A program made the translations under genes and the position numbers. Under the pieces are notes generated by a model. That model was not told the DNA's origin. It worked only from the letters and a program-made list of their open reading frames with translations, and made no database searches. From Pseudomonadota bacterium (GTDB lineage Bacteria > Pseudomonadota > Gammaproteobacteria > Steroidobacterales > Steroidobacteraceae): a DNA stretch of 57,710 bases. The stretch spans positions 1 through 57,710 of the forward strand of contig JAKAXA010000019.1 of assembly GCA_021816775.1 (NCBI GenBank), in the 5' to 3' direction. Of the stretch, positions 26,188 to 33,643 are shown in pieces (within the stretch, counting starts at the first letter, position 1; each line of letters begins with the position of its first letter).

Positions 26188-26412
26188 GTGAGCCGACACC
26201 TCATCAGCGGGTCGGGACTCGCGCGTGATGATGCTCTGCGGGCGGCTCTCGTCGTTGCCGGCGCGAAGTTCGGGGGCGAAGTGCGGCTCACGGGCAGCGC
26301 CGAGTTTCGAGGGCGCGCGGAACAGCAGGCCCGGGCGCTCGGGATCCGGGTGATCAATCCCATAAGTGGCACCGAGCGCGGCAAGAGCCGCGGGATCGAC
26401 GAGGGGCGGTAG
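26188..26412 (+). pseudogene. Duplicated LPD7 / relaxase C-terminal fragment
   Basis: The 74-residue frame matches the LPD7 part and end of the relaxase: DALRAALVVAGAKFGGEVRL, LTGSAEFRGRAEQQARALGI and a terminal RGIDEGR identical to the relaxase end. At DNA level 20 bp (GCCGCGGGATCGACGAGGGG) are identical to 24622-24641. It has no relaxase domain and a weak GTG start, so it is most likely a relic of the original relaxase 3' end, separated from it when the two cargo genes entered, or the product of recombination with a related island. Confidence 0.7.
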
Positions 26413-26506
26413 ACCCTGCCAATCTCGGGGCTGTGACCAGGATCACTGCAGGCAGTCCCTGCCTGCGTAGACTTACCTGCGGCCTCAACCCAAGCAAGGG
26501 TCGATC

Positions 26507-26980
26507 ATGAGCACAAGAACCGAGTGCCGCAGGTCTTACACGTCCGGCAGTTTTCGCTTGATCCTCCGCGCCGGCCTACCCGCGTTGGCACTTCTGATGG
26601 CGTCCTGTGCCAGCGTGCTGACGCATTACAGTCCCGTGGTCTCGGTCGGACCTGGAACCTATCAAATCGCTGGGGATGCTCCTCCAATCGTCAGCGCGGA
26701 CGTGCTGGAAACGGATCTGGTGCAAAAGGCGGACGCCTGGTGCAGCCGGCAAGGACGCACCGCGCAGGTAGTGTCGGACGACGCGCAGCCCGGACGGACT
26801 GGCGACTTGGCCCTGGCCAATGCCGATGCCCAAAGCGCCTCAGCCGGAGCGTATGCGTCCCGGTCGATATTGGGCTCCAGCGCCGCTGCCTCTGCGCGTA
26901 GCCGTTCGTTCGGCTATCACTCAGAGTTTCTGCACCCCGGCATGCGGGGCTCCGCTATCGTCGATTTCAAGTGCGAATGA
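26507..26980 (+). CDS. Predicted outer-membrane lipoprotein
   Basis: A 157-residue protein with a long basic N-region and a lipobox (LALLMASC) with Cys34 as the lipidation site. The mature part contains VSVGPGTYQIAGDAPPIVSA and a Ala/Ser-rich segment ending in HPGMRGSAIVDFKC. The residue after Cys is Ala, so sorting to the outer membrane is expected. Similar small lipoproteins of unknown role occur in proteobacteria; no enzymatic motif is visible. Confidence 0.7.
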   Translation: MSTRTECRRSYTSGSFRLILRAGLPALALLMASCASVLTHYSPVVSVGPGTYQIAGDAPPIVSADVLETDLVQKADAWCSRQGRTAQVVSDDAQPGRTGDLALANADAQSASAGAYASRSILGSSAAASARSRSFGYHSEFLHPGMRGSAIVDFKCE

Positions 26981-27021
26981 TCTTCGCGGTCGCCCTCTGA
27001 TCAGAAAACATAGGTGTGGCG

Positions 27022-27837
27022 ATGGCCAAGCGCCGACGCGGGAAAAAGTCCAGCGATTTGGGCGGCCTCATCGGCGGTCTGCTGCTGTTGGGCATCGGTG
27101 CCGTGCTTGTCGCGCATGCCACGGCCTTCGGTGTTCTATTCGTTGTCATCGTGGCTATCGGCGCATTCGCGGTAGTTCAGCGATCGCGTCTGAAGGGATT
27201 GGTACTGGAACGGGTGCGAGGTGTTGTGAGTCTTCACATCGAGGCGCTTACGCGGCGCCGCGCGCAACTCGTTCAACCGGACGCATATGGGAAGCCGCAA
27301 ATGGAGCGGTGGCAAAAGGAAATTGACTATTTCATTCAACAGCAAGTGATGCCGAGTCTCACGCCGGCATACGCCAAAGCATTGCAGCGGAACAGGCTGA
27401 GTGTGCTCGCATCGATCGAGCAACAGGTGATCGCGGCCAGCGCAATCACCAAGCCGTTCACGGAGTTCTCAGACAACTTTACGCCGGCGGAATTCGAGCT
27501 CTTCTGCGCGCAGGTGCTCCGCGAAAGCGGATGGGATGCTCGCGTGACGAAAGGCAGCCGCGACCAGGGTGTCGACGTGATCGCGGCGAGGGGCGGACTT
27601 CGCGTCGTCATTCAGTGCAAGCTCTACACTGGGCCGGTCGGAAACAAGGCGGTCCAAGAGGTCTCGGCCGGCCGCGCACACGAAAACGCCCACTTTGGCG
27701 CCGTCGTGTCGAACAGCCGGTACACCGCGAGCGCCGCGGCGCTCGCCAAGACGAATCGAATTCTGCTCCTACACCATCGGGACCTGCCGAACCTGCATGA
27801 CATTCTTGAGCGGTGGTCGGAATCGCCGGCCGCTTGA
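27022..27837 (+). CDS. Membrane-anchored Mrr-type restriction endonuclease
   Basis: The 271-residue protein has two hydrophobic segments near the N-terminus (GGLIGGLLLLGIGAVLVAHA and FGVLFVVIVAIGAFAVV) and a C-terminal Mrr_cat nuclease domain. The catalytic signature is visible: FELFCAQVLRESGWDARVTK, then DQGVDVIAARGG and VVIQCKLY, giving the D...QxK active site, followed by VGNKAVQEVSAGRAHENAHFG. Mrr-like enzymes cut modified or foreign DNA. Membrane-anchored versions exist and may act on incoming DNA. The ATG at 27022 is preferred over GTG 27016. Island defence or competition with other elements is inferred. Confidence 0.8.
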   Translation: MAKRRRGKKSSDLGGLIGGLLLLGIGAVLVAHATAFGVLFVVIVAIGAFAVVQRSRLKGLVLERVRGVVSLHIEALTRRRAQLVQPDAYGKPQMERWQKEIDYFIQQQVMPSLTPAYAKALQRNRLSVLASIEQQVIAASAITKPFTEFSDNFTPAEFELFCAQVLRESGWDARVTKGSRDQGVDVIAARGGLRVVIQCKLYTGPVGNKAVQEVSAGRAHENAHFGAVVSNSRYTASAAALAKTNRILLLHHRDLPNLHDILERWSESPAA

Positions 27838-27919
27838 GCACAGAGAATTGGCGGGCCATGCCCGACGATGATGAGCACTACGTCTACGCTGTGGCCTTAT
27901 GAACGACAGGATGGGCCGT

Positions 27920-28402
27920 TCAATTAGGGGGCATTCCTATCTGCGGCGCAATTTGGCTAAGGTAAGCCCAGGCAAAGCCGAAAATATCGATGTACGCTTC
28001 CTCTAGCTTGTCTGTTGTGATGACAAATTCGGCCATGACCATGTCGTTTCCGAATATCTTGTCCGGATATTGTAGAGTTCTGACCTGTAGCTGTCGGGCA
28101 TGAACAAATCGATTTGTTGCCGCTCGAAACGAAGCCTCTCTCTGTTGTGAGACAATCTCATACTTCCACCTAGTTTGGGAGAGTCTTACGTCTTCGAGGT
28201 GACATAACTCAACGACTTTACGGGCATGCAATCCCAACGCTATTCCAGCCTCGATCGCCTCGCGGATGAAGTGGTTGACGAGATTCGGGTTGTCACCAGG
28301 ATAAACCGCGCTTGCGACTGAAAAGAGCGACAAGGCCGCTCTCTCGGCATTTGCCGAGGCGCTCATTACCAGGTGGGCATCGGCCAATTTGATCTTCGAC
28401 AT
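27920..28402 (-). CDS. Hypothetical protein
   Basis: A 160-residue soluble protein. Helical segments include NLVNHFIREAIEAGIALGLH and VVELCHLEDVRLSQTRWKYE, ending in EAYIDIFGFAWAYLSQIAPQ. The ATG at 28402 has GAGGGAG at good spacing, better than the longer frame. It is single and antisense to the Mrr-like gene with 80 bp between the ends. Codon use is more AT-rich than the conjugation genes. No family recognised. Confidence 0.6.
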   Translation of the reverse strand: MSKIKLADAHLVMSASANAERAALSLFSVASAVYPGDNPNLVNHFIREAIEAGIALGLHARKVVELCHLEDVRLSQTRWKYEIVSQQREASFRAATNRFVHARQLQVRTLQYPDKIFGNDMVMAEFVITTDKLEEAYIDIFGFAWAYLSQIAPQIGMPPN

Positions 28403-28562
28403 CGAACTCCCTCGCCGACCATCAGCAGGATTCCCAGCCGACCGTTGTGCCGAGAACTCGTCAACCAACCACCGTCGCAAACACAGTTTGCTCGATCATA
28501 AGCGGGACGGCAAGGGAAGATCAGCGGATGGCTGGCGATCAGAAGCCTTGTGAGGTCCGGAG

Positions 28563-29822
28563 TCATATGAACCCAATTCTACGCCGGCCGGCCGTGGCCG
28601 GCGGCTCGGGCAGCACTACACGGTCGGGCTCGGCGGCGAGGGCCTTCGCGAAAGCGACCCTGAGCATGCGCAGCAGGGTACGCACGTCAAGGTCCTCGGT
28701 CGTCACCGCCCTTTCGGCGGTGGCGCGGTCGAGCGCCAATCCCGCAGCGCAGCGGTGGGTCTCAAACAGCCGCCGCCACTCCTGCTCGAGGATGAGTCGC
28801 CGCTGTGCCACCGACGGCGGCGCGATGTTGAATTCCGTCAACCGCGAGCGCAGCGGCGCGGGGATCGCGTCGCGCTCGTTGGCCGTCGCGATCACGATCA
28901 GCTTGCTCGCATCCATGTGACACGGCAGGGAGAGCTCCCGGTACCGCCGCGCCGTCAGCGGCTCGAGCAGATCGAGCAGCGTGTTGACGGGCGTGTCTCG
29001 GGTGCCTGCGGAGTACGCCGGAATCTTATCGAGTTCATCGATGACGAGCACCGGAGAGGCGGAATCGCCCTTGGCGAGCAAGTCGAAGACCAGCCCCGTC
29101 CTGGCATTGCTCCATCCCGCATCCGTGCCGGATAACTGAAACGCATCCTGCGCGGTGCCCGCACTGTACACTTCCATGCGCGTGCCGATGGCATGCGCGA
29201 GCGCTTGAGCGAAATAGGTTTTTCCAACCCCAGGCGGACCCAACAGCAGAATCGGATCGACGCGCGCGTCAGCCGGCCGCAGGGCGCGCGAGGCGCAGGC
29301 CCACTGCACGGAGAGGTGCTCAATCACTTCGCGGAAGTTTTCGAGCTCGCCACCCAATCCCGCGAACGGCTCGTGCTCGGTTATCGACCAGCGCACCCAT
29401 CGTTGCCCACCATTTCGACGGGCGCGCTCGAGTGCGAGTTTGACCCGTTCCTGCTCGTGATCCTTGTGTCCCTTGAGTGCTTTTTCCACGTCGCGAAGTT
29501 CGAGGGTATCAAATACCCGCACCTGATCGTCGCCGTCGTCGGAGACGTCCGCGACCGGCGCGGCCACCGTGGGCACGGGCGGGGTTTCCTCCTCGAGTGC
29601 CCCGGCCTGTACTTCCCGTGCGACCGTATCCGTGGCCGCCTGCTCGTATTCTTCCTCGTCGATCTGCCACGCTCTCTTGCGAGCCTGTGCGCGCTCGGGA
29701 TCGATCAGCAGATCGTCATGTTGCAGACTCAGCCGATCCATGGGATCGGCCAGCGCGCGGGCCTCGCGCTGGTCGCGCAACGTACACCCTCTGCGCAGTA
29801 TCTGGTATGGACTCGCGCTCAC
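28563..29822 (-). CDS. AAA+ ATPase, Lon-like, without protease domain
   Basis: A 419-residue ATPase. Walker A LLLGPPGVGKTYFAQALAHA lies near residues 190-210 and Walker B VLVIDELDKIP near 256-266, followed by a sensor-1-like IVIATANERDAIPAPLRSRL, all in the style of the Lon AAA module. The N-terminal 170 residues are acidic and coiled; the protein ends shortly after the AAA lid, with no Ser-Lys protease domain. GTG start at 29822 has GAGGAGG seven bases upstream. It may unfold or remodel a partner protein. Such solitary AAA+ proteins occur in islands and prophages; role unknown. Confidence 0.8.
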   Translation of the reverse strand: MSASPYQILRRGCTLRDQREARALADPMDRLSLQHDDLLIDPERAQARKRAWQIDEEEYEQAATDTVAREVQAGALEEETPPVPTVAAPVADVSDDGDDQVRVFDTLELRDVEKALKGHKDHEQERVKLALERARRNGGQRWVRWSITEHEPFAGLGGELENFREVIEHLSVQWACASRALRPADARVDPILLLGPPGVGKTYFAQALAHAIGTRMEVYSAGTAQDAFQLSGTDAGWSNARTGLVFDLLAKGDSASPVLVIDELDKIPAYSAGTRDTPVNTLLDLLEPLTARRYRELSLPCHMDASKLIVIATANERDAIPAPLRSRLTEFNIAPPSVAQRRLILEQEWRRLFETHRCAAGLALDRATAERAVTTEDLDVRTLLRMLRVAFAKALAAEPDRVVLPEPPATAGRRRIGFI

Positions 29823-29939
29823 TCTTGCACCTCCTCGCCGGGGCGGCATCGCCGCCCCGGCTATCCAACTCCCGCGCCTCAATTCCCGCGTAGCGGGATA
29901 CACCGCCGGGCCGGCGGGCGACCGACCCGGCTGTCTACC

Positions 29940-30182
29940 TCAGTCGACGGGCACCGGAGGCGCGCTGTCCGCGTGATATGCCTGCGCGGTTCCCGCGGCC
30001 TCGCAGTTTTTGAGTGCCGTGCCCGTCGGCCCCGCGCCGCGCTCCTGCCGCACACACCACTTCAGCTCGCTCATGCGGACGTGAGGATGGTGCGCGTAGT
30101 ACCGGACCGAGTGTCTCTCGGCGCAACCCGAGAGGGCAGCAGCGACGAGGCCGGCGAGAAGGATGAGGCTGATGCGTTTCAT
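29940..30182 (-). CDS. EexN-type entry-exclusion lipoprotein
   Basis: An 80-residue lipoprotein with the lipobox ALSGC (Cys20). The mature part has the EexN layout: VRYYAHHPHVRMSELKWC, then a second Cys in ALKNCEAAGTAQA. EexN proteins block redundant transfer into a cell that already carries the element and in studied systems act against the VirB6/TrbL/TraG component of the incoming machine. Its presence together with trbL in an element without a T4SS is unusual. Read in the same direction as the AAA+ gene and the large lipoprotein. Confidence 0.75.
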   Translation of the reverse strand: MKRISLILLAGLVAAALSGCAERHSVRYYAHHPHVRMSELKWCVRQERGAGPTGTALKNCEAAGTAQAYHADSAPPVPVD

Positions 30183-30231
30183 GATGCTACTCCCGCCGGG
30201 ACGGCTCGCGCCGCCCCGGCTGTTGTGACAA

Positions 30232-31935
30232 TTACTGCCAGGTCGTGCCGTTGGTCACGGCGATGGGCGCGGGCCAGTTGTTGAGCATGACGGTGTACAT
30301 GCCCTTGAACGGGGTGGACGAGGCGGTAATCGTGAACTCGATGGCGTCGCCGTTGTTGACCCCCGTCGCACTCGGCCGCGTCAGGTTCTTGATCGGCGAG
30401 AGGGCGATGCGCGGCTGCCCGAGCTGCGCCTCCTGGCTCACGACGCCATCAGTGTTGATGTAGGACTCGACGCCCGGCTGGTAGGCTGCCATATCCGGAA
30501 TCGGCTGCGTGGAAAACACTTGCGCCTGCACGGTGACCGATTGCCCGGGAGCGACCACGATCGCCTGATCGGTCCGCGAGACCCCGCCGAGAGTGCCAGT
30601 GACGGTCGATTGACCCTGTGTCACCACGATACCCACGAACGGCGCGGACGGGTCCGAGAGCTCCACCTGGGTGCCGGACTGCGAGCCATCTGAGTTGTAG
30701 GACACCACATCCTGCGGCTGGCAGGGATTGCGGCCCGCGCCGGCATCGCTCTGCGACCAGATCGGGAAGATATCGCCCGTGGAAATGTCCGTGGCGGCGA
30801 TGGGTCCGCTCATGCCCATGCACACGGTGCCGATCCCGATGTGCGTGGAGCCACTGTTGTATTCGCCGTCCACGCCGGCCGCGGGGTCCACGCTGGTTCC
30901 GAGCCAAAGGTCCGGGTTCGCGCTCATCCAGGCGTAGCCGTTGCCGTTCGCGTTCGTCGCGCCGTTGACGATGCCGGCCTCGGCCTCCCAGTAGACGCTG
31001 GAATTGGCGATGTACTGCCCATTGGTCGAGTCATCCGTGACCAGCGCGAAGGGGACATTCGTGCTGCCATCGGCCACCGTGCCGGTGTAGCCTGTACCGC
31101 CGGAGACGGTCGGCGAGACGGCCACCGTCGGGGGCAGATAGACCACCAGCACCGAGCTCGGCGTCAGCGTGACGCCCTGGGCCGCTACGCCCTGCGCGAT
31201 CGCGCTGAGATCAGCGTTCGTGACGGTGCGGTACTGCGACCAGTTGCCCGGATTCACGGTCACGGCCGCATCGACCGTGGCAGCGCCGACGCCGTACTGC
31301 GAGAGCAGTCCCCATTCCTGCGAGTTCACCAGTTGACTGAGGAACGTCGCGTCGTTCGCCTCGTTGCCGGTCGCGAGCGACCCTGTCGAGATAAACACCG
31401 GCACGATCGTAGGCGAGGCGATCACCTGCGCCGTTCCGCTGACCCCGGGCATCGTGGTGACCTTCGGCAGGCCCGGACTCACCGCGGGATACTTCGCGCA
31501 GAGTGCGGTGACCGAGTACGGTGTGGTCGTAGCGGTGCCGCCAGAGAGCGAGCACTGCGCGCCGCCGGTGGTGGCTGTGATGGAGAACGTCGCGGACGGA
31601 GGCACCACGCCGCCGTTCTGCGTCCCGTTCTTGAGGGTCGGGAAATCGAAAGTCCCGTTGCTGCTCTCGGTGAGCGTATTGGTGCCATCGGAGACGGACA
31701 CCGACTGCCCGCTCGAGAGTCCCGTCACGGTGAGGCAGGGCGCAACGCCCTGATCGACCGCATCGTTGTAGGTGGTGGTGGTGCAGCTCGCGAGCTGCGC
31801 CGACGGCGGCGTGGACCCTCCGCCCTGCGTGTTCACGGTGGTCGAGGCTCCACCGCCCCCGCCGCCGCAGGCGGCCAAGGAGACGGTCGCCAGGGCGGCG
31901 AGGAGGATGGAGAGGATACGAGTATGGGTACGCAT
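30232..31935 (-). CDS. Large secreted lipoprotein of unknown function
   Basis: A 567-residue protein with a signal sequence and lipobox (SLAAC, Cys23) followed by a Gly-rich linker. The N-terminal third is Ser/Thr/Gly-rich with Ig-like beta strands (SGQSVSVSDGTNTLTESS, NGTFDFPTLKNGTQNGGVV). The middle contains PTIVPVFISTGS and SSVLVVYLPPTVAVSP, and later GSTHIGIGTVCMGMSGP, suggesting a globular, possibly enzymatic domain. The ATG at 31935 removes a spurious upstream extension. Cell-surface location likely. It lies 49 bp from eexN in the same direction; one 627-residue reading of the frame has no support. Confidence 0.75.
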   Translation of the reverse strand: MRTHTRILSILLAALATVSLAACGGGGGGASTTVNTQGGGSTPPSAQLASCTTTTYNDAVDQGVAPCLTVTGLSSGQSVSVSDGTNTLTESSNGTFDFPTLKNGTQNGGVVPPSATFSITATTGGAQCSLSGGTATTTPYSVTALCAKYPAVSPGLPKVTTMPGVSGTAQVIASPTIVPVFISTGSLATGNEANDATFLSQLVNSQEWGLLSQYGVGAATVDAAVTVNPGNWSQYRTVTNADLSAIAQGVAAQGVTLTPSSVLVVYLPPTVAVSPTVSGGTGYTGTVADGSTNVPFALVTDDSTNGQYIANSSVYWEAEAGIVNGATNANGNGYAWMSANPDLWLGTSVDPAAGVDGEYNSGSTHIGIGTVCMGMSGPIAATDISTGDIFPIWSQSDAGAGRNPCQPQDVVSYNSDGSQSGTQVELSDPSAPFVGIVVTQGQSTVTGTLGGVSRTDQAIVVAPGQSVTVQAQVFSTQPIPDMAAYQPGVESYINTDGVVSQEAQLGQPRIALSPIKNLTRPSATGVNNGDAIEFTITASSTPFKGMYTVMLNNWPAPIAVTNGTTWQ

Positions 31936-31951
31936 GGTCGTGGTCCTGCTG

Positions 31952-32191
31952 TCAGTCCTGGGTCGGGCGCATCGCGCGGATGCGCACCATCCCGGTGCGC
32001 AGGCGCTCGAGGGCGAGGCCGGCGGTGATCTGCGCGCAGTGACTGTCGGCGTCCTCGATACCGAGCGCAGCGTAGGTCGTGGCGAGCAGGGCCTCGACGA
32101 CCTCGAGGTCATCAAGTGTCAGTGCGATGGTGCCGGGGGCCGGTGCAGCGGCCGCGATCGTGGTCGACGGGGCGCGAGAATTGCGGGTCAT
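31952..32191 (-). CDS. Hypothetical small protein
   Basis: A 79-residue soluble protein: low-complexity N-terminus, then TIALTLDDLEVVEALLATTY and CAQITAGLALERLRTGMVRI, two likely helices. The ATG at 32191 lies 16 bp upstream of the lipoprotein gene's start region in the same direction, suggesting one transcript. No family recognised. Confidence 0.5.
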   Translation of the reverse strand: MTRNSRAPSTTIAAAAPAPGTIALTLDDLEVVEALLATTYAALGIEDADSHCAQITAGLALERLRTGMVRIRAMRPTQD

Positions 32192-32223
32192 GTTGGGACT
32201 CCGGGTCAGAGGATTGGGGAAGG

Positions 32224-32499
32224 TCAGGCGCGCGCCTGCGGCCATAGGGAGACGGCGATGCTCGAGCGGCCCCACCAGCCCGATGTGCGCCAGCGACGGG
32301 CGGCGTGGGTGATAGTCCATTCCCGCAGGGCTGCGTACCGGCGCAGCGACACGCGATAGCGGTGGGGACCGCGGCCGATGCGCTCCACGGTCACGATGAC
32401 GCAGCCGGTCTTGCGGTAGGCGCGGACGGAGGCGAGGGGGACGGCGGCAGGCGGCTTTGCCGTCAGCGGCGAGATAGGATCAAGATCAACAGCAGCCAT
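32224..32499 (-). CDS. Hypothetical small protein at the island's right end
   Basis: A 91-residue basic protein with VRAYRKTGCVIVTVERIGRG and YRVSLRRYAALREWTITHAA. The ATG has a GAGG upstream at suitable spacing. It begins the minus-strand gene row that includes the lipoprotein, EexN and AAA+ genes. No family recognised; coding potential is moderate. Confidence 0.45.
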   Translation of the reverse strand: MAAVDLDPISPLTAKPPAAVPLASVRAYRKTGCVIVTVERIGRGPHRYRVSLRRYAALREWTITHAARRWRTSGWWGRSSIAVSLWPQARA

Positions 32500-32584
32500 A
32501 CTCGAACCTCATTCGTTCGGGTGGTGGTCAGCCGCTCGCCGTGGTTGCACCCACGTCGGGCGGCGCCTATGGCGCTACCGGATT

Positions 32585-32606
32585 GGGGTAAAAGGCGGGG
32601 TAACTA
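32585..32606 (+). repeat. Candidate integrase arm-type sites, right end
   Basis: GGGGTAAA at 32585 and GGGGTAACTA at 32597 repeat the pair found beside attL at 9871 and 9902, in the same orientation but 12 instead of 31 bp apart. Confidence 0.45.
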
Positions 32607-32656
32607 GAATATGGACTTGACGCGGGAGCTGAGAAATAAGGCTATTTCTTAAAGCC

Positions 32657-32679
32657 TTCGAATCCCTCTCTCTCCGCCA
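32657..32679 (+). repeat. attR: direct repeat copy 2 of the tRNA-Ser 3' end
   Basis: Exactly 23 bases identical to the tRNA 3' end (9733-9755), including the encoded CCA. The preceding bases differ from the tRNA, so this is only the att core and not a second tRNA gene. It marks the right boundary of the mobilizable element. Confidence 0.92.
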
Positions 32680-33006
32680 GATCAATCAGTTGCGTCGACT
32701 GCGTCAATGGTCGCCGAGCCGTCCGTACGGAAATTGAAGCGGAAATCCCCCCTGCTTTTCGCTCGCGTCGCAACCGGTCATCAACGCAAACTCGTCCGCT
32801 GTTTCCGCTGCTCGATGGCACAGACCGCCGCCCCTTCGCTGGTCAATTCGCATCATATGCGCGTGCGGATCGCCGTACGGAATCCAGGCTCCTGCCTGAA
32901 GTCTGCCAATGGTTACACCCTATGCACAGGGTGTAGTCGTGCACCCTCGCGGCGTCGCGCCGCACTCGCCAGTGCACGGCGGAAGCGTTTGCCCGAATAC
33001 CAATAA

Positions 33007-33023
33007 TTACTATACACTAGTAA
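33007..33023. promoter_or_regulatory. Inverted repeat in the parDE promoter
   Basis: TTACTA and TAGTAA flank TACAC 18 bp before the antitoxin ATG and overlap an AT-rich -10-like region. ParD-type antitoxins autorepress through such palindromes, so this is a likely operator. Confidence 0.4.
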
Positions 33024-33040
33024 CTCATTGGAGGCCCCAG

Positions 33041-33292
33041 ATGAGCAAGACCACTAGCATCAGTCTCGGCGACCACTTCGAGAGCTTCATCGACCAGCAG
33101 CTAGCCAGTGGGCGCTACGGGTCCGCGAGTGAAGTTATCCGCGCCAGCCTACGCCTTCTCGAGGAGCGCGAGCACAAGATAGAGGGCCTTCGCAAAGCGT
33201 TGCTCGACGGCGAGCGTAGCGGTGACGTCGGCGAATTGGATATGCGCAAGATTAAATCGAAGGCCCGGGGCGTCGGAAAATCCGGCTCGTGA
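33041..33292 (+). CDS. parD: ParD-family antitoxin
   Basis: An 83-residue ribbon-helix-helix antitoxin: [40 protein letters not shown], typical of ParD/CopG. It binds its operator as a dimer and neutralises ParE through its C-terminal part. GGAGG lies seven bases before the ATG. The stop overlaps the toxin start in GTGA. It sits just right of attR, in the second, relic island, where such modules often stabilise DNA. Confidence 0.92.
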   Translation: MSKTTSISLGDHFESFIDQQLASGRYGSASEVIRASLRLLEEREHKIEGLRKALLDGERSGDVGELDMRKIKSKARGVGKSGS

Positions 33293-33585
33293 TCCGCAGC
33301 ATCCATGTCCATGGGTCAGCCGAGAGCGACCTCCTCGACATCTGGCAATACTCGTTCGAGCAGTGGGGCGAGGCCCAGGCGGACAAATACCTCGATGAGT
33401 TGGATAGCGGCATCAGGAAGTTGGCAATTAATCCCGAGAGTGGGATGAGGCGCGACTTCGTGCGCGACGGGTACCGCGTACTGTTTGTGGGCAGTCACGC
33501 CGTCTATTACACGGTGACGCCCGACACTGTTCATATTATTCGAGTTTTGCACGGGCGCATGGATCCGGACAGGCATCTGGAATAG
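33289..33585 (+). CDS. parE: ParE-family toxin
   Basis: A 98-residue RelE/ParE-fold toxin: [60 protein letters not shown] and VLHGRMDP at the end are family hallmarks. ParE toxins poison DNA gyrase. Translation starts at GTG overlapping the antitoxin stop, which ensures coupled synthesis. The toxin appears intact and full length. Confidence 0.92.
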   Translation: MIRSIHVHGSAESDLLDIWQYSFEQWGEAQADKYLDELDSGIRKLAINPESGMRRDFVRDGYRVLFVGSHAVYYTVTPDTVHIIRVLHGRMDPDRHLE

Positions 33586-33643
33586 CGAAATCTCGACGCC
33601 CTGAGACCTTGCGCCCACTACAGGCTCGCGTGACAGATGTGCC

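Larger units (their letters stand above)
9733..32679 (+). mobile_element. Integrative mobilizable element in tRNA-Ser(GCU)
   Basis: The region is bounded by exact 23-bp repeats of the tRNA 3' end. A P4-type integrase lies next to the intact tRNA. Inside are an AlpA-like regulator, a DUF3987 protein with an iteron cluster, a MOB-P relaxase with accessory relaxosome genes, TrbL, a PilV-like protein, EexN and several cargo genes. No VirD4/TraD coupling protein, VirB4 or complete T4SS was found, so it is better called mobilizable than self-transmissible. The tRNA is rebuilt by the insertion, so the host keeps a working copy. Boundaries are well supported; mobility today is inferred. Confidence 0.9.
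32500..33006. other. Gene-free junction containing the island's right end
   Basis: The stretch holds the right arm-type repeats, a small hairpin (AGAAATA/TATTTCT around 32634-32650) directly before attR, and about 325 bp of no clear coding content up to the ParD promoter. The only open frame of note (32707-33006) has no protein-like features. Confidence 0.5.

Noticed and set aside
29193..32028. Long plus-strand frames (29193-30284 and 30841-32028)
   Set aside because: They are antisense to the AAA+ ATPase, EexN and large lipoprotein genes, which have motifs, lipoboxes and ribosome-binding sites.
32707..33006. A 99-codon frame right of attR
   Set aside because: No ribosome-binding site, no recognisable sequence, and it runs into the ParD promoter region.
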